From a virus: 64,000 nucleotides of DNA. The stretch spans positions 1 through 64,000 of IMG/VR virus record IMGVR_UViG_3300042465_004839. One strand, given 5' to 3'. The position numbers and the translations under genes were made by a program. The notes under the pieces are model-generated. The model had not been told where the DNA came from and ran no database searches. It worked only from the letters and a program-made list of their open reading frames with translations. Positions 23,116 through 31,369 of the stretch are shown piece by piece (position 1 is the first letter of the stretch; the number at the start of each line of letters is the position of its first letter).

Positions 23116-23313
23116 TCACATTTGCCTGTCTAAAGATATATTCTTACAGAATCTAATTTCACGATTGCTAAGAGTCCAAATCTGACCGTCATCCATAGCA
23201 CATGTAAATAGTAAATCGTGTTCTTGTGAGTAGTCAATTAAAATAAAAGCATAACCCTCCATATTATCTGATACTCTAAATATCGGTATCATTGGATTTA
23301 ATTGTAGTATCAT
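23116..23313 (-). CDS. Small hypothetical protein
   Basis: A 65-aa beta-rich protein (YAFILIDYSQEHDLLFTCAM, DDGQIWTLSNREIRF in separate strands) that may form a small barrel. Function unknown. Confidence 0.55.
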   Translation of the reverse strand: MILQLNPMIPIFRVSDNMEGYAFILIDYSQEHDLLFTCAMDDGQIWTLSNREIRFCKNISLDRQM

Positions 23314-23441
23314 CTGTTTGTTATTTTGTACAATTTACTTGGTTTTGTCTGACATATCATACACGTTACTACTGTAACTACTAGTTATTGAATGATTTAT
23401 CATACATTTTGGTCACATCTCTATCCCAGATTTGTGACGAA

Positions 23442-23621
23442 CTATCTCAAGAATATTTTAATAGTTCTACCACCATCCTGATACTGAACCTCGACTTCCT
23501 GAAAATCTCCCATTTCTTTATACATGGTTAGTAGTCTACCTATAGGTCTATCATTGCCTGCGTGGTTAATAACCTCAAAACGAGTAACCTCTACTTTATC
23601 TTTTTCTTTATTGTTTTCCAT
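23442..23621 (-). CDS. Small hypothetical protein, 59 aa
   Basis: A 59-aa protein with ATG start and TAG stop. The pattern NDRPIGRLLTMYKEMGDF followed by a beta strand pair (VEVQYQDGGRTIKIFLR) is well formed and typical of a folded domain. It follows the metallopeptidase gene by nine bases. Function unknown. Confidence 0.6.
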   Translation of the reverse strand: MENNKEKDKVEVTRFEVINHAGNDRPIGRLLTMYKEMGDFQEVEVQYQDGGRTIKIFLR

Positions 23622-23630
23622 TATTTTTTA

Positions 23631-23936
23631 TTATTTATTTGTTGTTAGGTATTGATGTAATAATCCTGCTATAGACTCCACTAATTGTTCATTCATCCAA
23701 TCTGGGTTTCCACTATGGTAAAGTATGCAATGTGCAAGCTCATGGCAAAAAGTGGATTCAACTATGCTCTGCTTGTACTTTCTCCAGCCTTTCTCTGCCT
23801 TGTACTTGCTTGCTATTATGATTATGTTGTCATAAGATATAAATCTTCCGAAGCATTCGTTTTCAGCACAGTACTTATTATCGTACTTTACTAGTATTGT
23901 TTGCCCAAGCATATTGAAGGAGGATGGTATAATCAT
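23631..23936 (-). CDS. Small HExxH metallopeptidase-like protein
   Basis: A 101-aa protein with the zinc motif HELAH at residues 65-69 (FCHELAHCILYHSG) and a later Glu in QLVESIAG as third ligand. Size and motif recall the ImmA/IrrE or SprT-like groups. In phages such genes may cleave a repressor or host factor. No partner HTH gene lies next to it. It starts two bases after the phosphoesterase gene. Confidence 0.75.
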   Translation of the reverse strand: MIIPSSFNMLGQTILVKYDNKYCAENECFGRFISYDNIIIIASKYKAEKGWRKYKQSIVESTFCHELAHCILYHSGNPDWMNEQLVESIAGLLHQYLTTNK

Positions 23937-23938
23937 GG

Positions 23939-25096
23939 TTAAAAAATGTGTGAAATTCGTGCAATTTGACCATTTTCCTTACAATGCAAAAATGCTTCAC
24001 AACATTTTGGTGCGTGTTGATATCCGTTTCTGTGATGCCAACTGTCTGTACCTGAAGGACTTCTTAGACTTTCAATAGTTATACCTGCATAATCCTTGCT
24101 TGTCTTATGGTGGACGTGGTGTGTATAGATGTAACGATGTTTTGTTGCAGCCCACTCTCTACTAAACTCTACTGCCATTAATAGAGGCAAATCTTGTTGT
24201 TTCGCACCATCTCCATGAGTTGTGCCTATTAAATTTTTGTAATATTGAAAACCTTTTCTATGCGCTATTGAACAATCGAATGTTATGTTTTTACAGTCTT
24301 TAAAATATGTTTCAATTACCTGAGCAAGAAAAAATCCGTTAGTATAATCGTGATTACTTGGGTTAAATGTAAAGTGTACGTCTGCTATACTAATTAATAT
24401 TTCTAATACTTCAATGTATAATTGTTTTGCAATTAAAAAGTTGCTGTGCCACATTCCATCAGTATCTTGTGGAGTTCCGCTTGTAGTAGTTCTATTCGGA
24501 TTATCTATGTGGAGGATATCGTTACCGCCAATAAATAAAATTTTGTCTATATTAAAACTTGAAACCTTTTGTAATATACCTTTTACTCCATCTAAAACTC
24601 TTTGAACTGCTATTTGATTATTGTATGACTCTCCACTTTCAAAAGATGTACATAGTTTCCCAATATGTATATCTGCAGGATCTAAAACTAATAAGTAAGA
24701 ATCTTTGTTTTCTATTCTTTTTAATTTAGGGAATTTAGGAATATAAGCTTGAATATCTTTTATTAGTTCTGCTCTAAAATCTAATTCTAATAGTTCCTCT
24801 GGGGCTACAAAATTAGGATTCTTAATAAACAAACTTGCGGTTTTGTTTTTAAGCCACAAGTGTTTAACATTTCCAAAGTCTACATCTAACCCTTCAGTTG
24901 CTTCGTAAATTCCTTCGTGTTTATCTAAAATTCTATTACGATTTCTTCTTACATAAGTTCTTAGTAAGTCTACTTGGTATTTATCATCTCCTAAAATCGA
25001 TTTTGCTACCTGTTGGTCTGTAAATGATTCATTTTTTAATAAACACTCCTTAATTTTATTATCGTAAATAGTCCATTGTGATGTTTTGTTTCCCAT
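23939..25096 (-). CDS. Calcineurin-like metallophosphoesterase
   Basis: A 385-aa protein. The metal-binding motifs are present in order: DPADIHIGK (DxH), GGNDIL (GDxx-like with GGND), NPSNHDY (NHD), THGDG, and THHVHH. The first 100 residues form a separate, helical N-terminal part. The enzyme class hydrolyses phosphoesters and includes DNA-end nucleases of the Mre11 type and phage-encoded relatives. The substrate here is unknown. Confidence 0.85.
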   Translation of the reverse strand: MGNKTSQWTIYDNKIKECLLKNESFTDQQVAKSILGDDKYQVDLLRTYVRRNRNRILDKHEGIYEATEGLDVDFGNVKHLWLKNKTASLFIKNPNFVAPEELLELDFRAELIKDIQAYIPKFPKLKRIENKDSYLLVLDPADIHIGKLCTSFESGESYNNQIAVQRVLDGVKGILQKVSSFNIDKILFIGGNDILHIDNPNRTTTSGTPQDTDGMWHSNFLIAKQLYIEVLEILISIADVHFTFNPSNHDYTNGFFLAQVIETYFKDCKNITFDCSIAHRKGFQYYKNLIGTTHGDGAKQQDLPLLMAVEFSREWAATKHRYIYTHHVHHKTSKDYAGITIESLRSPSGTDSWHHRNGYQHAPKCCEAFLHCKENGQIARISHIF

Positions 25097-25102
25097 ATAT
25101 GT

Positions 25103-25297
25103 TTATTTAAACCCAAATAAATTTTTAATATTGTCTAATACATCATCTTCAAAAATATTAGATTTAGTAATGTCTTCTACACTAATATAGTTTAGTCTGT
25201 CATTTACTTGTTTCTTGGCATCTTCTATATTATAAGCTCTAACCTTAGTACTCATCTTTCTACCGTAGAATTCAAAACGTAGTATGTAATCTTTCAT
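25103..25297 (-). CDS. Small hypothetical protein, first gene of operon
   Basis: A 64-aa protein with a beta-strand start (YILRFEFYGRKMSTKVRA) and a helical, acidic end. The ATG lies four bases after a minus-strand promoter element, so the mRNA would be leaderless. Function unknown. Confidence 0.6.
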   Translation of the reverse strand: MKDYILRFEFYGRKMSTKVRAYNIEDAKKQVNDRLNYISVEDITKSNIFEDDVLDNIKNLFGFK

Positions 25298-25301
25298 ATT
25301 G

Positions 25302-25309
25302 CAAAAGTA
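25302..25309 (-). promoter_or_regulatory. Promoter -7 element, leaderless minus-strand operon
   Basis: TACTTTTG on the minus strand, four bases before the ATG at 25297. It would drive the phosphoesterase operon. Confidence 0.6.
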
Positions 25310-25386
25310 GTGATGTTTAGCTAAATAACTAATTAAATTAATTTAATCGAATTATATTCTTGGGTACTATACCTTTGTTAGATAAT

Positions 25387-25428
25387 ATTTTAGCTAAAAT
25401 TAATATTAAAAGAGTAAATAGCTAAAAT
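25387..25428. repeat. Inverted repeat in divergent intergenic region
   Basis: ATTTTAGCTA and TAGCTAAAAT are perfect complements with a 22-base spacer. A TATACCTTTG stretch just upstream may be a promoter, so this could be a short RNA or an operator. Confidence 0.4.
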
Positions 25429-25448
25429 GTTAGATTAAAAAAATATAA

Positions 25449-25479
25449 TTTGTTTTATTGAATGTAGTTATTATATTTG
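25449..25479 (+). promoter_or_regulatory. Near-consensus promoter for small RNA
   Basis: TTTG at 25449-25452 and TATATTTG at 25472-25479 have a 19-base spacer, an excellent Bacteroidota promoter. It lies just upstream of the structured RNA at 25485. Confidence 0.8.
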
Positions 25480-25484
25480 CAGCG

Positions 25485-25593
25485 TACTAATTGGTATTAT
25501 TGAAGTAGAGAGCAGTAATACCTATTAACTAGGATTAATTAAACAATTAATCAAGCCCTGAACAATTCTCTACTTGTTTGGGGCTTTTATTTT
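25485..25593 (+). ncRNA. Structured small RNA with complementary hairpin loops, copy 1
   Basis: A promoter at 25449-25479 and a terminator at 25553-25593 bound a transcript of about 109 bases. Three hairpins are visible: P1 GGTATTA/TAATACC (25493-25522), P2 GATTAATT/AATTAATC (25533-25552), and P3, a 13-pair terminator stem with two G-U pairs. The P1 loop contains GTAGAGA (25505-25511), the exact complement of TCTCTAC (25567-25573) in the P3 loop. A kissing contact could therefore control termination just upstream of the HNH gene. The RNA at 33672 has the same plan. Confidence 0.75.
25553..25593 (+). terminator. Intrinsic terminator just before HNH gene
   Basis: A 13-base-pair stem (25553-25565 with 25574-25586), eight-base loop, then TTTTATTTT. 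It ends three bases before the HNH start codon, so HNH expression may need readthrough or antitermination. Confidence 0.85.
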
Positions 25594-25595
25594 AT

Positions 25596-26057
25596 ATGAA
25601 AAACTTTGATAGTTTTAAAAACGCAATTTCGGTATACCTAAAGTTTAACGATAGATATTGCCTTCAATATTTAGAGCCAATAGGTCATAAAAAAATTTCT
25701 ATTATTTTATCTTTAATTAGAAAAGACAATGAAATTACACAGGAACAATATTATACAGTATGTTCAATGTATAGTCATTTCTATAGTAATTATTTTAAAA
25801 TAAAAAATTTAAATAGTTTAGAACCAAGAAAAATTGCACAGCAGTTTATTAGTAGAAAAAAAATAAGACATTTTATTTTTAAAAGAGATGGTTTTAAGTG
25901 CTTAAAGTGTGGTTCTGAAAATAAATTACAGATTGACCATATATTACCAATAGCAAAAAAAGGAGAAAATAAAATATCAAATTTACAAACACTTTGTATT
26001 TTTTGTAACAGTAAAAAAAGAGATAATTATAAAGACTATAGAAATGGCGGAAAATAA
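25596..26057 (+). CDS. HNH endonuclease
   Basis: A 153-aa protein with a classic HNH domain: CLKC at residues 102-105, IDHILPIA with Asp114-His115, Asn129, and CIFC at 134-137. The first 90 residues are helical. The ATG at 25596 follows the terminator of the small RNA; an upstream in-frame TTG lies inside the terminator and is not used. It overlaps the next gene by 14 bases. It may be a homing enzyme or a packaging-related HNH; the former is favoured away from terminase. Confidence 0.85.
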   Translation: MKNFDSFKNAISVYLKFNDRYCLQYLEPIGHKKISIILSLIRKDNEITQEQYYTVCSMYSHFYSNYFKIKNLNSLEPRKIAQQFISRKKIRHFIFKRDGFKCLKCGSENKLQIDHILPIAKKGENKISNLQTLCIFCNSKKRDNYKDYRNGGK

Positions 26058-26679
26058 AAAATCATTTATTGCATATTCTGATTGGCATGGAATGTTCCAC
26101 GCACTTCCAGATGAAGTTGCAGGCAAATTAATTAAACATATATTCTCTTATGTAAATGACGAGAATCCTTCAAGCGAAGATTTTATTATAAATGCTTTAT
26201 TTGAGCAGATAAAAGCAACTCTTAAAAGGGATTTAATTAAATGGGATAAAGAGCGTATTCAAAGAAGTGACGCAGGTAAAAAAAGTGCTGAATTAAGGTC
26301 AATCAAATTCAACGAGCGTTCAACGGAAGTTAACGAGCTTCAACGAAAAGCAACTGTAAGTGTAAGTGATAGTGTAAATGAAAATGAAATAAATAAGGAT
26401 ATAGATTTTAAAAAACCAAGTTTAGAAAATTGCATTGAAATTTTTAAAACTAAAACTGCTTTTAATTGGACAGAAAATTATGCATTAAAATCAGCAAACA
26501 CATTTTATTATTTTTATGAATCTAAAAATTGGATGGTTGGTAAAAATAAAATGAAAAGTTTAAATGGTGCTATTGGTGGTTGGATTTCAAGGGATCAAAA
26601 CCCTGAATTATCTACAACTAAATCTAAAGAACAAATAATTAACGAAAAAAAAGCATATTATAAAAATTTAGGATTCTAA
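26044..26679 (+). CDS. DUF6291 / replisome-organiser-like protein
   Basis: A 211-aa protein. The N-terminal 85 residues follow the DUF6291 pattern (KSFIAYSDWHGMF, then LPDEVAGKLIKHIFSYVNDENP). The C-terminal part (WTENYALKSANTFYYFYESKNW, then GAIGGWISRD) resembles replisome organisers that load the helicase. It lies directly before the RecA/DnaB-like ATPase, as such proteins often do. Role in replication initiation is inferred. Confidence 0.75.
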   Translation: MAENKKSFIAYSDWHGMFHALPDEVAGKLIKHIFSYVNDENPSSEDFIINALFEQIKATLKRDLIKWDKERIQRSDAGKKSAELRSIKFNERSTEVNELQRKATVSVSDSVNENEINKDIDFKKPSLENCIEIFKTKTAFNWTENYALKSANTFYYFYESKNWMVGKNKMKSLNGAIGGWISRDQNPELSTTKSKEQIINEKKAYYKNLGF

Positions 26680-26681
26680 TT

Positions 26682-27689
26682 ATGAACGTAAAAATAATTG
26701 ATTATTACAAAAAAAGTGATGAATTTGAAAACTATCATACAACTGGCGGTGCAGGAATGAACTACGCAGGTTTTGAATGTTTAAACGGAGTGTTTCAGTT
26801 TGCTCAAGATGGTATTACAGATATAACAGGAACACCGGGAAGTGGTAAAACTGAATTTGGATTAGAACTTTTGTTTTATCAGTCAGAGGTTTTTGGGTTA
26901 CGACACTTGATTTATGCTCCTGACATCGGTAGTTACAACGAAATAAGAAGAAAACTACTTGTAAAGTACTACAGAAGAAGCTTTAGAGGATATGCGAACT
27001 CAATAACAAAAACAGAGTTAGTCACTTGTATAGCTTTTATTGATACACACTTTCTTATAGCTGCAAAGTCTGACATAAAAAAACCTTTAACACCAATGGA
27101 CTTATGGAACTTTACCGTTGATTACAAGGATAATAGTGGTGGTATTGACACTTGCTTTATTGATAGTTGGAAAAACTTATACCACGACTATACAGGCAGA
27201 GAGGATCAGTACTTAGACTATATTTTATGTTATAGAAACGAGTTAGCAGAAGCAACAAAAAAGCATTTTATGACTATATCCCATCCTAAATCTACTGAGT
27301 TTGACAAAGATACCAAGAAGCCAAGAATACCAACAGCGCACGATATAAGTGGTGGAGCTTCTTGGTTTAGAAATGGTAAAACCATTGTAACTATTGACTG
27401 GGCAGATAGAGAAAATGGAAACATTGATGCATACTTTTGGAAGGTAAAGCCTGACACAATTGGTAGAGCAAAGTTAATATTTCAAGAGCTTGAGTTTGAT
27501 TGGAAGAAGTCAAGGTATAGGGAAACGATTGAGGGGCGAATATGTTACGCAGGACAAGGCAAGGAGTTAAGAGAAAAAGGTGAATTTATCGGATTTGGTA
27601 GCGTAGATAAAAGCATTAGGGCAGGAGAACAGATAGCAACTCAAGCAAGTTTTGATTTACCATCACAAGATAATGATATCCCATTTTAA
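26682..27689 (+). CDS. RecA/DnaB-like ATPase, putative replicative helicase
   Basis: A 335-aa P-loop ATPase with Walker A GTPGSGKT at residues 50-57 and Walker B IDTCFIDS near 155-162. The TISHPKSTEF segment fits a sensor motif of the DnaB/RecA superfamily. It lacks the N-terminal domain of DnaB. The C-terminus ends DNDIPF, an SSB-type acidic tip like that of the SSB-like protein at 7808. It probably unwinds DNA with the preceding replisome-organiser-like protein. Confidence 0.8.
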   Translation: MNVKIIDYYKKSDEFENYHTTGGAGMNYAGFECLNGVFQFAQDGITDITGTPGSGKTEFGLELLFYQSEVFGLRHLIYAPDIGSYNEIRRKLLVKYYRRSFRGYANSITKTELVTCIAFIDTHFLIAAKSDIKKPLTPMDLWNFTVDYKDNSGGIDTCFIDSWKNLYHDYTGREDQYLDYILCYRNELAEATKKHFMTISHPKSTEFDKDTKKPRIPTAHDISGGASWFRNGKTIVTIDWADRENGNIDAYFWKVKPDTIGRAKLIFQELEFDWKKSRYRETIEGRICYAGQGKELREKGEFIGFGSVDKSIRAGEQIATQASFDLPSQDNDIPF

Positions 27690-27692
27690 ATT

Positions 27693-28094
27693 ATGACAGA
27701 AGAATTAAAACAATTTTTAGATGAGGAGAGGAAGATAAACGAAATTAGAACTGCTGACTATAAAAAATTAAAGGTAATAATGGAGGAATATTGTGGATTT
27801 ACAAATCTTACTACACAGAATGAGCCTTGCTACATTAATCTTTGGGCAATAAATTCGTTTGTAGAGAGTTTTGAGAGTAAAGCCATACTATCGGAGGGTA
27901 AGTCTAAAGATAATGCCTTAAAACATCTTAAAACACTTTATGAAATTCAGCAGCAGTATGGTAAGTTTTACTTTGAGTCAATAATATATCGTGAAAAGGT
28001 AGCCAAACTTGAAAGAAATCAATTTAAATTTATAGATAAAATAAAAGAACTTCAAAAAGAAGTTGCACTTTTGCAAAAACAAATAGAATTTTAA
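27693..28094 (+). CDS. Coiled-coil hypothetical protein
   Basis: A 133-aa charged protein with a coiled-coil C-terminal third (about residues 98-133). It starts three bases after the ATPase gene and is probably in the same operon. Function unknown. Confidence 0.6.
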   Translation: MTEELKQFLDEERKINEIRTADYKKLKVIMEEYCGFTNLTTQNEPCYINLWAINSFVESFESKAILSEGKSKDNALKHLKTLYEIQQQYGKFYFESIIYREKVAKLERNQFKFIDKIKELQKEVALLQKQIEF

Positions 28095-28108
28095 AAACAA
28101 ACAAAAAC

Positions 28109-28234
28109 ATGGAAAAAAAAGAATTATTATTAGAAATTGAGTGTAAGTATGGGTTCTATACCTGCGCAAACAAAGTTGAATCATTTTGTGAAACTTGTAA
28201 TGAAGGAGATAATTATGAAGACAATGGGGAATAA
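28109..28234 (+). CDS. Small Cys-containing hypothetical protein
   Basis: A 41-aa acidic frame with ATG. Four Cys (CKYGFYTC and CETC) suggest a small zinc site. It fills the gap before the HNH gene. Function unknown. Confidence 0.5.
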   Translation: MEKKELLLEIECKYGFYTCANKVESFCETCNEGDNYEDNGE

Positions 28235-28279
28235 AATGAATTTTTTTGATGGTTTATTTTATTATGTGGACAAATTTAT

Positions 28280-28287
28280 TATATTTG
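28280..28287 (+). promoter_or_regulatory. Promoter -7 element for HNH gene, leaderless
   Basis: TATATTTG ends three bases before the ATG at 28291. It decides the start of the HNH gene and implies a leaderless mRNA. Confidence 0.65.
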
Positions 28288-28290
28288 CAT

Positions 28291-28746
28291 ATGGAAAAAA
28301 TATTAGAACAATATGATAACAAATATTCAGTTACAACTGAAGGAAAAGTTTTTAGTTTAAAAGGAAACAAAAAAGAATTATTAGGGAAAATATGTAAATC
28401 AGGTTATAGACAAATTCTTATTAACCACAAAGGAATTAGAAAGTATTTTTTAGTTCATAGATTAATATTATCATCTTTTGTTCTTAATCCTTTTAATAAA
28501 AGAACAGTTAATCATAAAGATGGAAATAAATTAAATAATAATGTATCTAATTTAGAATGGAATACAGATTCTGAAAATCAAATTCACGCTATTGAAAAAA
28601 AACTTATTATACATAAAATTGATTACGAAATTGCTGAAAAAATAAGAAATGATGTAGGAAGTCATAGAGAATTAGCAATAAAATACAAATTAGGTAAAAC
28701 ACAAATTGGATATATTAAACAAAATAAAAGATGGAAAATAAAATAA
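28291..28746 (+). CDS. HNH homing endonuclease with NUMOD-type motifs
   Basis: A 151-aa protein. The core runs from a NUMOD4-like start (YSVTTEGKVFSLKG) to an HNH_3 motif: VHRLILSSFV, TVNHKDGNKLNN, then NLEWNTDSENQIHA. A C-terminal HTH-like part (HRELAIKYKLGKTQIGYIKQ) should bind DNA. It starts behind its own promoter and overlaps the methyltransferase gene by 16 bases. Confidence 0.85.
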   Translation: MEKILEQYDNKYSVTTEGKVFSLKGNKKELLGKICKSGYRQILINHKGIRKYFLVHRLILSSFVLNPFNKRTVNHKDGNKLNNNVSNLEWNTDSENQIHAIEKKLIIHKIDYEIAEKIRNDVGSHRELAIKYKLGKTQIGYIKQNKRWKIK

Positions 28747-30479
28747 ATGTATTGTCTTTGTTCGATGGTTGTTCGTGCGGAAGACAAGCTCTTGAGAGAG
28801 CAGGAATAGAAGTAAATCAGTACTTTGCATCTGAAATTGATAAGTACGCTATTCAAGTTACAATGGCTAACTATCCAGACACAATTCAGTTAGGTAGTGT
28901 AGTAAATGTTGATGGAAAGTCATTACCAAAGATAGAATTGCTACTTGGAGGATCCCCATGCACCAATTTTTCATTTGCAGGTAAACGTAAGGGTATGTCT
29001 ACTAAAGATGAGCAAGAAATATTAACTTTAGAGCATTACTTACAGTTAAAAACTGAAGGATTTGAGTTTGAGGGTCAGTCTTACCTATTTTGGGAGTATA
29101 TGAGGCTACTAAATGAGGTAAAACCTACATACTTTCTTCTTGAAAACGTAGAAATGGGTGAAAAATGGGAAAAAGTACTAAGTAAAGCCATTGGGTACAA
29201 CGGAATTCATATAAATTCTGCATTAGTGTCAGCTCAGAACCGTAAAAGAATCTACTGGACAAATATTGGTATGCAACCTGCTGGATTATTTGGTGATTTA
29301 GAGTCTATTATTCAGCAACCTAAAGATAGGGGTATACTTTTAAAGGATATTTTACAAGATAATCCAAATGCTAAGTACTATATTTCCTCAAAAATGGAGG
29401 AGCATTTAAACTCAAGAGATTCTGTTAAAATAAAAAATGGTGAAGATAAAAGTGGTACAATTACTACAAATGGTGAGGGCAAACAAGGCAATAACTCTAC
29501 ATTTATTTGTCAAGAAGTTGATGAAAAGTATTTTTTAAGTGAAAGTCTAATAAGTAAGCTTCATGTATACAACCAAAGACAGATTGATAACGGCAATGGG
29601 TTTATGGCTAAATTTAGAGATACAAATGTAGTTGAAAAGATGGACTGTATAAAAATTGGTGGTGGGATGAAGGATGACTTAATAGTTCACAACACAATGC
29701 CACGCTCATCAACTACAGGAAAGGGTGGTACTGGTCCGTTAAGTAGAAATGATGGTAAAACATACTGCTTAGACACAAAGAATACCAATGCATTAGAGAT
29801 TGTATGTGGTCAGTTAGGCTACGATAAGCCATTTGAAGAAAACGATAAGGCTCAAGCACTACTACAAAGAGATTACAAGGGTATGAGTAACTACGGAATT
29901 AATGTAGTGGTAAATGCAAATGGGGCTAAAGAACAGGTAGTAGGTAGGAAAGCTCAAGAAGATGGAACTTACAAAAGAGAGTACGAGGTTTCAAATGATG
30001 AAAAGGCTAAAACATTGGAAACAAACAAACAAAAAAACAATGTTGTGATTAGAGAAATAAAACAAATAAGCCAAAACAACAAGTCAAATGGTGGCACTCA
30101 GCCTTACCAACAGGATAGAGTATACGATGTTGATGGCATAAGTCCTGCACTAACAAGTCAACTGCCTAAAGGAAGTTCTATGATTTATTTAAATGAAAAT
30201 CAACAAAAAAAATTTAACCCAAACATAGATTCAGATAAAGCCAATACACTTACACTTGCTATAGGAAGAGCAGGTAGCAGTAGTGAGTATATGGACTCTG
30301 TTTCTAAAATAGCTAATATCACATCAAGAATTAGAAGACTTACCCCAGTAGAGTGTGAAAGATTACAGACAGTTGCAGACAATTATACTGCACACGTTTC
30401 AGATTCTCAGAGGTACAAGATGCTTGGAAATGGTTGGACGATTTCAGTTATAGCCCACATATTTAGTTACATAAAATAA
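28731..30479 (+). CDS. DNA (cytosine-5) methyltransferase
   Basis: A 582-aa enzyme that methylates cytosine in DNA. Motif I is LFDGCSCGRQAL, motif IV GGSPCTNFS with catalytic Cys77, motif VI LLENV at 137-140, motif VIII QNRKRIYW. Motifs IX and X (RIRRLTPVECERLQT, YKMLGNGW) are at the end. About 300 residues between VIII and IX hold the target-recognition region, which is longer than usual and rich in Asn, Gly and Lys. No cognate restriction gene is next to it, so protection from host restriction is the likely role. Confidence 0.95.
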   Translation: MENKINVLSLFDGCSCGRQALERAGIEVNQYFASEIDKYAIQVTMANYPDTIQLGSVVNVDGKSLPKIELLLGGSPCTNFSFAGKRKGMSTKDEQEILTLEHYLQLKTEGFEFEGQSYLFWEYMRLLNEVKPTYFLLENVEMGEKWEKVLSKAIGYNGIHINSALVSAQNRKRIYWTNIGMQPAGLFGDLESIIQQPKDRGILLKDILQDNPNAKYYISSKMEEHLNSRDSVKIKNGEDKSGTITTNGEGKQGNNSTFICQEVDEKYFLSESLISKLHVYNQRQIDNGNGFMAKFRDTNVVEKMDCIKIGGGMKDDLIVHNTMPRSSTTGKGGTGPLSRNDGKTYCLDTKNTNALEIVCGQLGYDKPFEENDKAQALLQRDYKGMSNYGINVVVNANGAKEQVVGRKAQEDGTYKREYEVSNDEKAKTLETNKQKNNVVIREIKQISQNNKSNGGTQPYQQDRVYDVDGISPALTSQLPKGSSMIYLNENQQKKFNPNIDSDKANTLTLAIGRAGSSSEYMDSVSKIANITSRIRRLTPVECERLQTVADNYTAHVSDSQRYKMLGNGWTISVIAHIFSYIK

Positions 30480-30487
30480 AAAATACT

Positions 30488-30886
30488 ATGAAAAATAAAG
30501 TAAAGAGAGAAGCTCCAATGACAAAATTGGAAATTAGAAGTTTAAGTGAAGAAGAAAAAGAAAAAATGTTAATGAATGTACGAATAGCCTTAGTAGGCTT
30601 TCACGCAACCTTAAAAGCATCAAAACATTTAGCAGACTTCATTCAGTACCATAAACTTATGCTTAATCATAAAACAGTAAAGCTGATTAAAGATGCATTT
30701 GTAGAGCAAGACTACCTATGCACAATATTAGACAAGGCATTTGACGAAAGTAAGGACTTAGACGCTCAACACATAGCAAATCAGAAAGAAGCAAGCTATG
30801 AAATACTAGAAGCTATTGAAGAAAAGTGTAAGGAGTACCTTGAAACGGAAATGGGATTTAAAATAGTACAAGAAACAATTGGATAA
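30488..30886 (+). CDS. Hypothetical protein
   Basis: A 132-aa helical, charged protein eight bases after the methyltransferase gene. No domain recognised. Confidence 0.6.
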   Translation: MKNKVKREAPMTKLEIRSLSEEEKEKMLMNVRIALVGFHATLKASKHLADFIQYHKLMLNHKTVKLIKDAFVEQDYLCTILDKAFDESKDLDAQHIANQKEASYEILEAIEEKCKEYLETEMGFKIVQETIG

Positions 30887-30890
30887 AAAT

Positions 30891-31115
30891 ATGAACATTA
30901 GACACGCAGTAATAAAAACCTACGACAATAGGTACGAGTACTTCCTTGAAAAACATGAGGATAACTACGAGTTCAGAGAAGAAACTAACGGAAAAGTAAC
31001 CCATCAAGAGTACAGAAGTAGTAACTCCGATGCAGTAGAACTCTTTGATGAGTACATTCTTGCTGTAAAAGGTGCTTTAGTAAGTATGGAAATAAACTTT
31101 AGACAGACAGATTAA
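30891..31115 (+). CDS. Small hypothetical protein
   Basis: A 74-aa acidic protein. The ATG at 30891 is preferred over an overlapping upstream TTG. It opens with beta strands (RHAVIKTYDNRYEYFLEKHED) and ends helical. Function unknown. Confidence 0.6.
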   Translation: MNIRHAVIKTYDNRYEYFLEKHEDNYEFREETNGKVTHQEYRSSNSDAVELFDEYILAVKGALVSMEINFRQTD

Positions 31116-31117
31116 TT

Positions 31118-31306
31118 ATGATAGTAACCATACACCAGCAAGGAAACTACGAAACAAGTGATGGCTACGAACTAATTATAAAAGATATTTGGTACGGATC
31201 ATCACCAAGAGTAGAGTTTGTAGTAAAAGGAAAACTATTCTCAAGGACTCGTGAACAGTTTGAACAGGCTATCAGAGAAGGAAAAGTAATAAAACTGATA
31301 AATTAA
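31118..31306 (+). CDS. Small hypothetical protein
   Basis: A 62-aa protein, two bases after the previous gene, with beta strands followed by a basic helix (TREQFEQAIREGKVIKLI). Function unknown. Confidence 0.6.
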   Translation: MIVTIHQQGNYETSDGYELIIKDIWYGSSPRVEFVVKGKLFSRTREQFEQAIREGKVIKLIN

Positions 31307-31339
31307 AAAAATTTAATTAGTTACTGTCCAACCAATTTT

Positions 31340-31347
31340 TAACTTTG
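31340..31347 (+). promoter_or_regulatory. Promoter -7 element for recombinase
   Basis: TAACTTTG fits TAnnTTTG, 22 bases before the recombinase ATG. Confidence 0.55.
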
Positions 31348-31369
31348 TGAAATCAAAACAAACATAATT

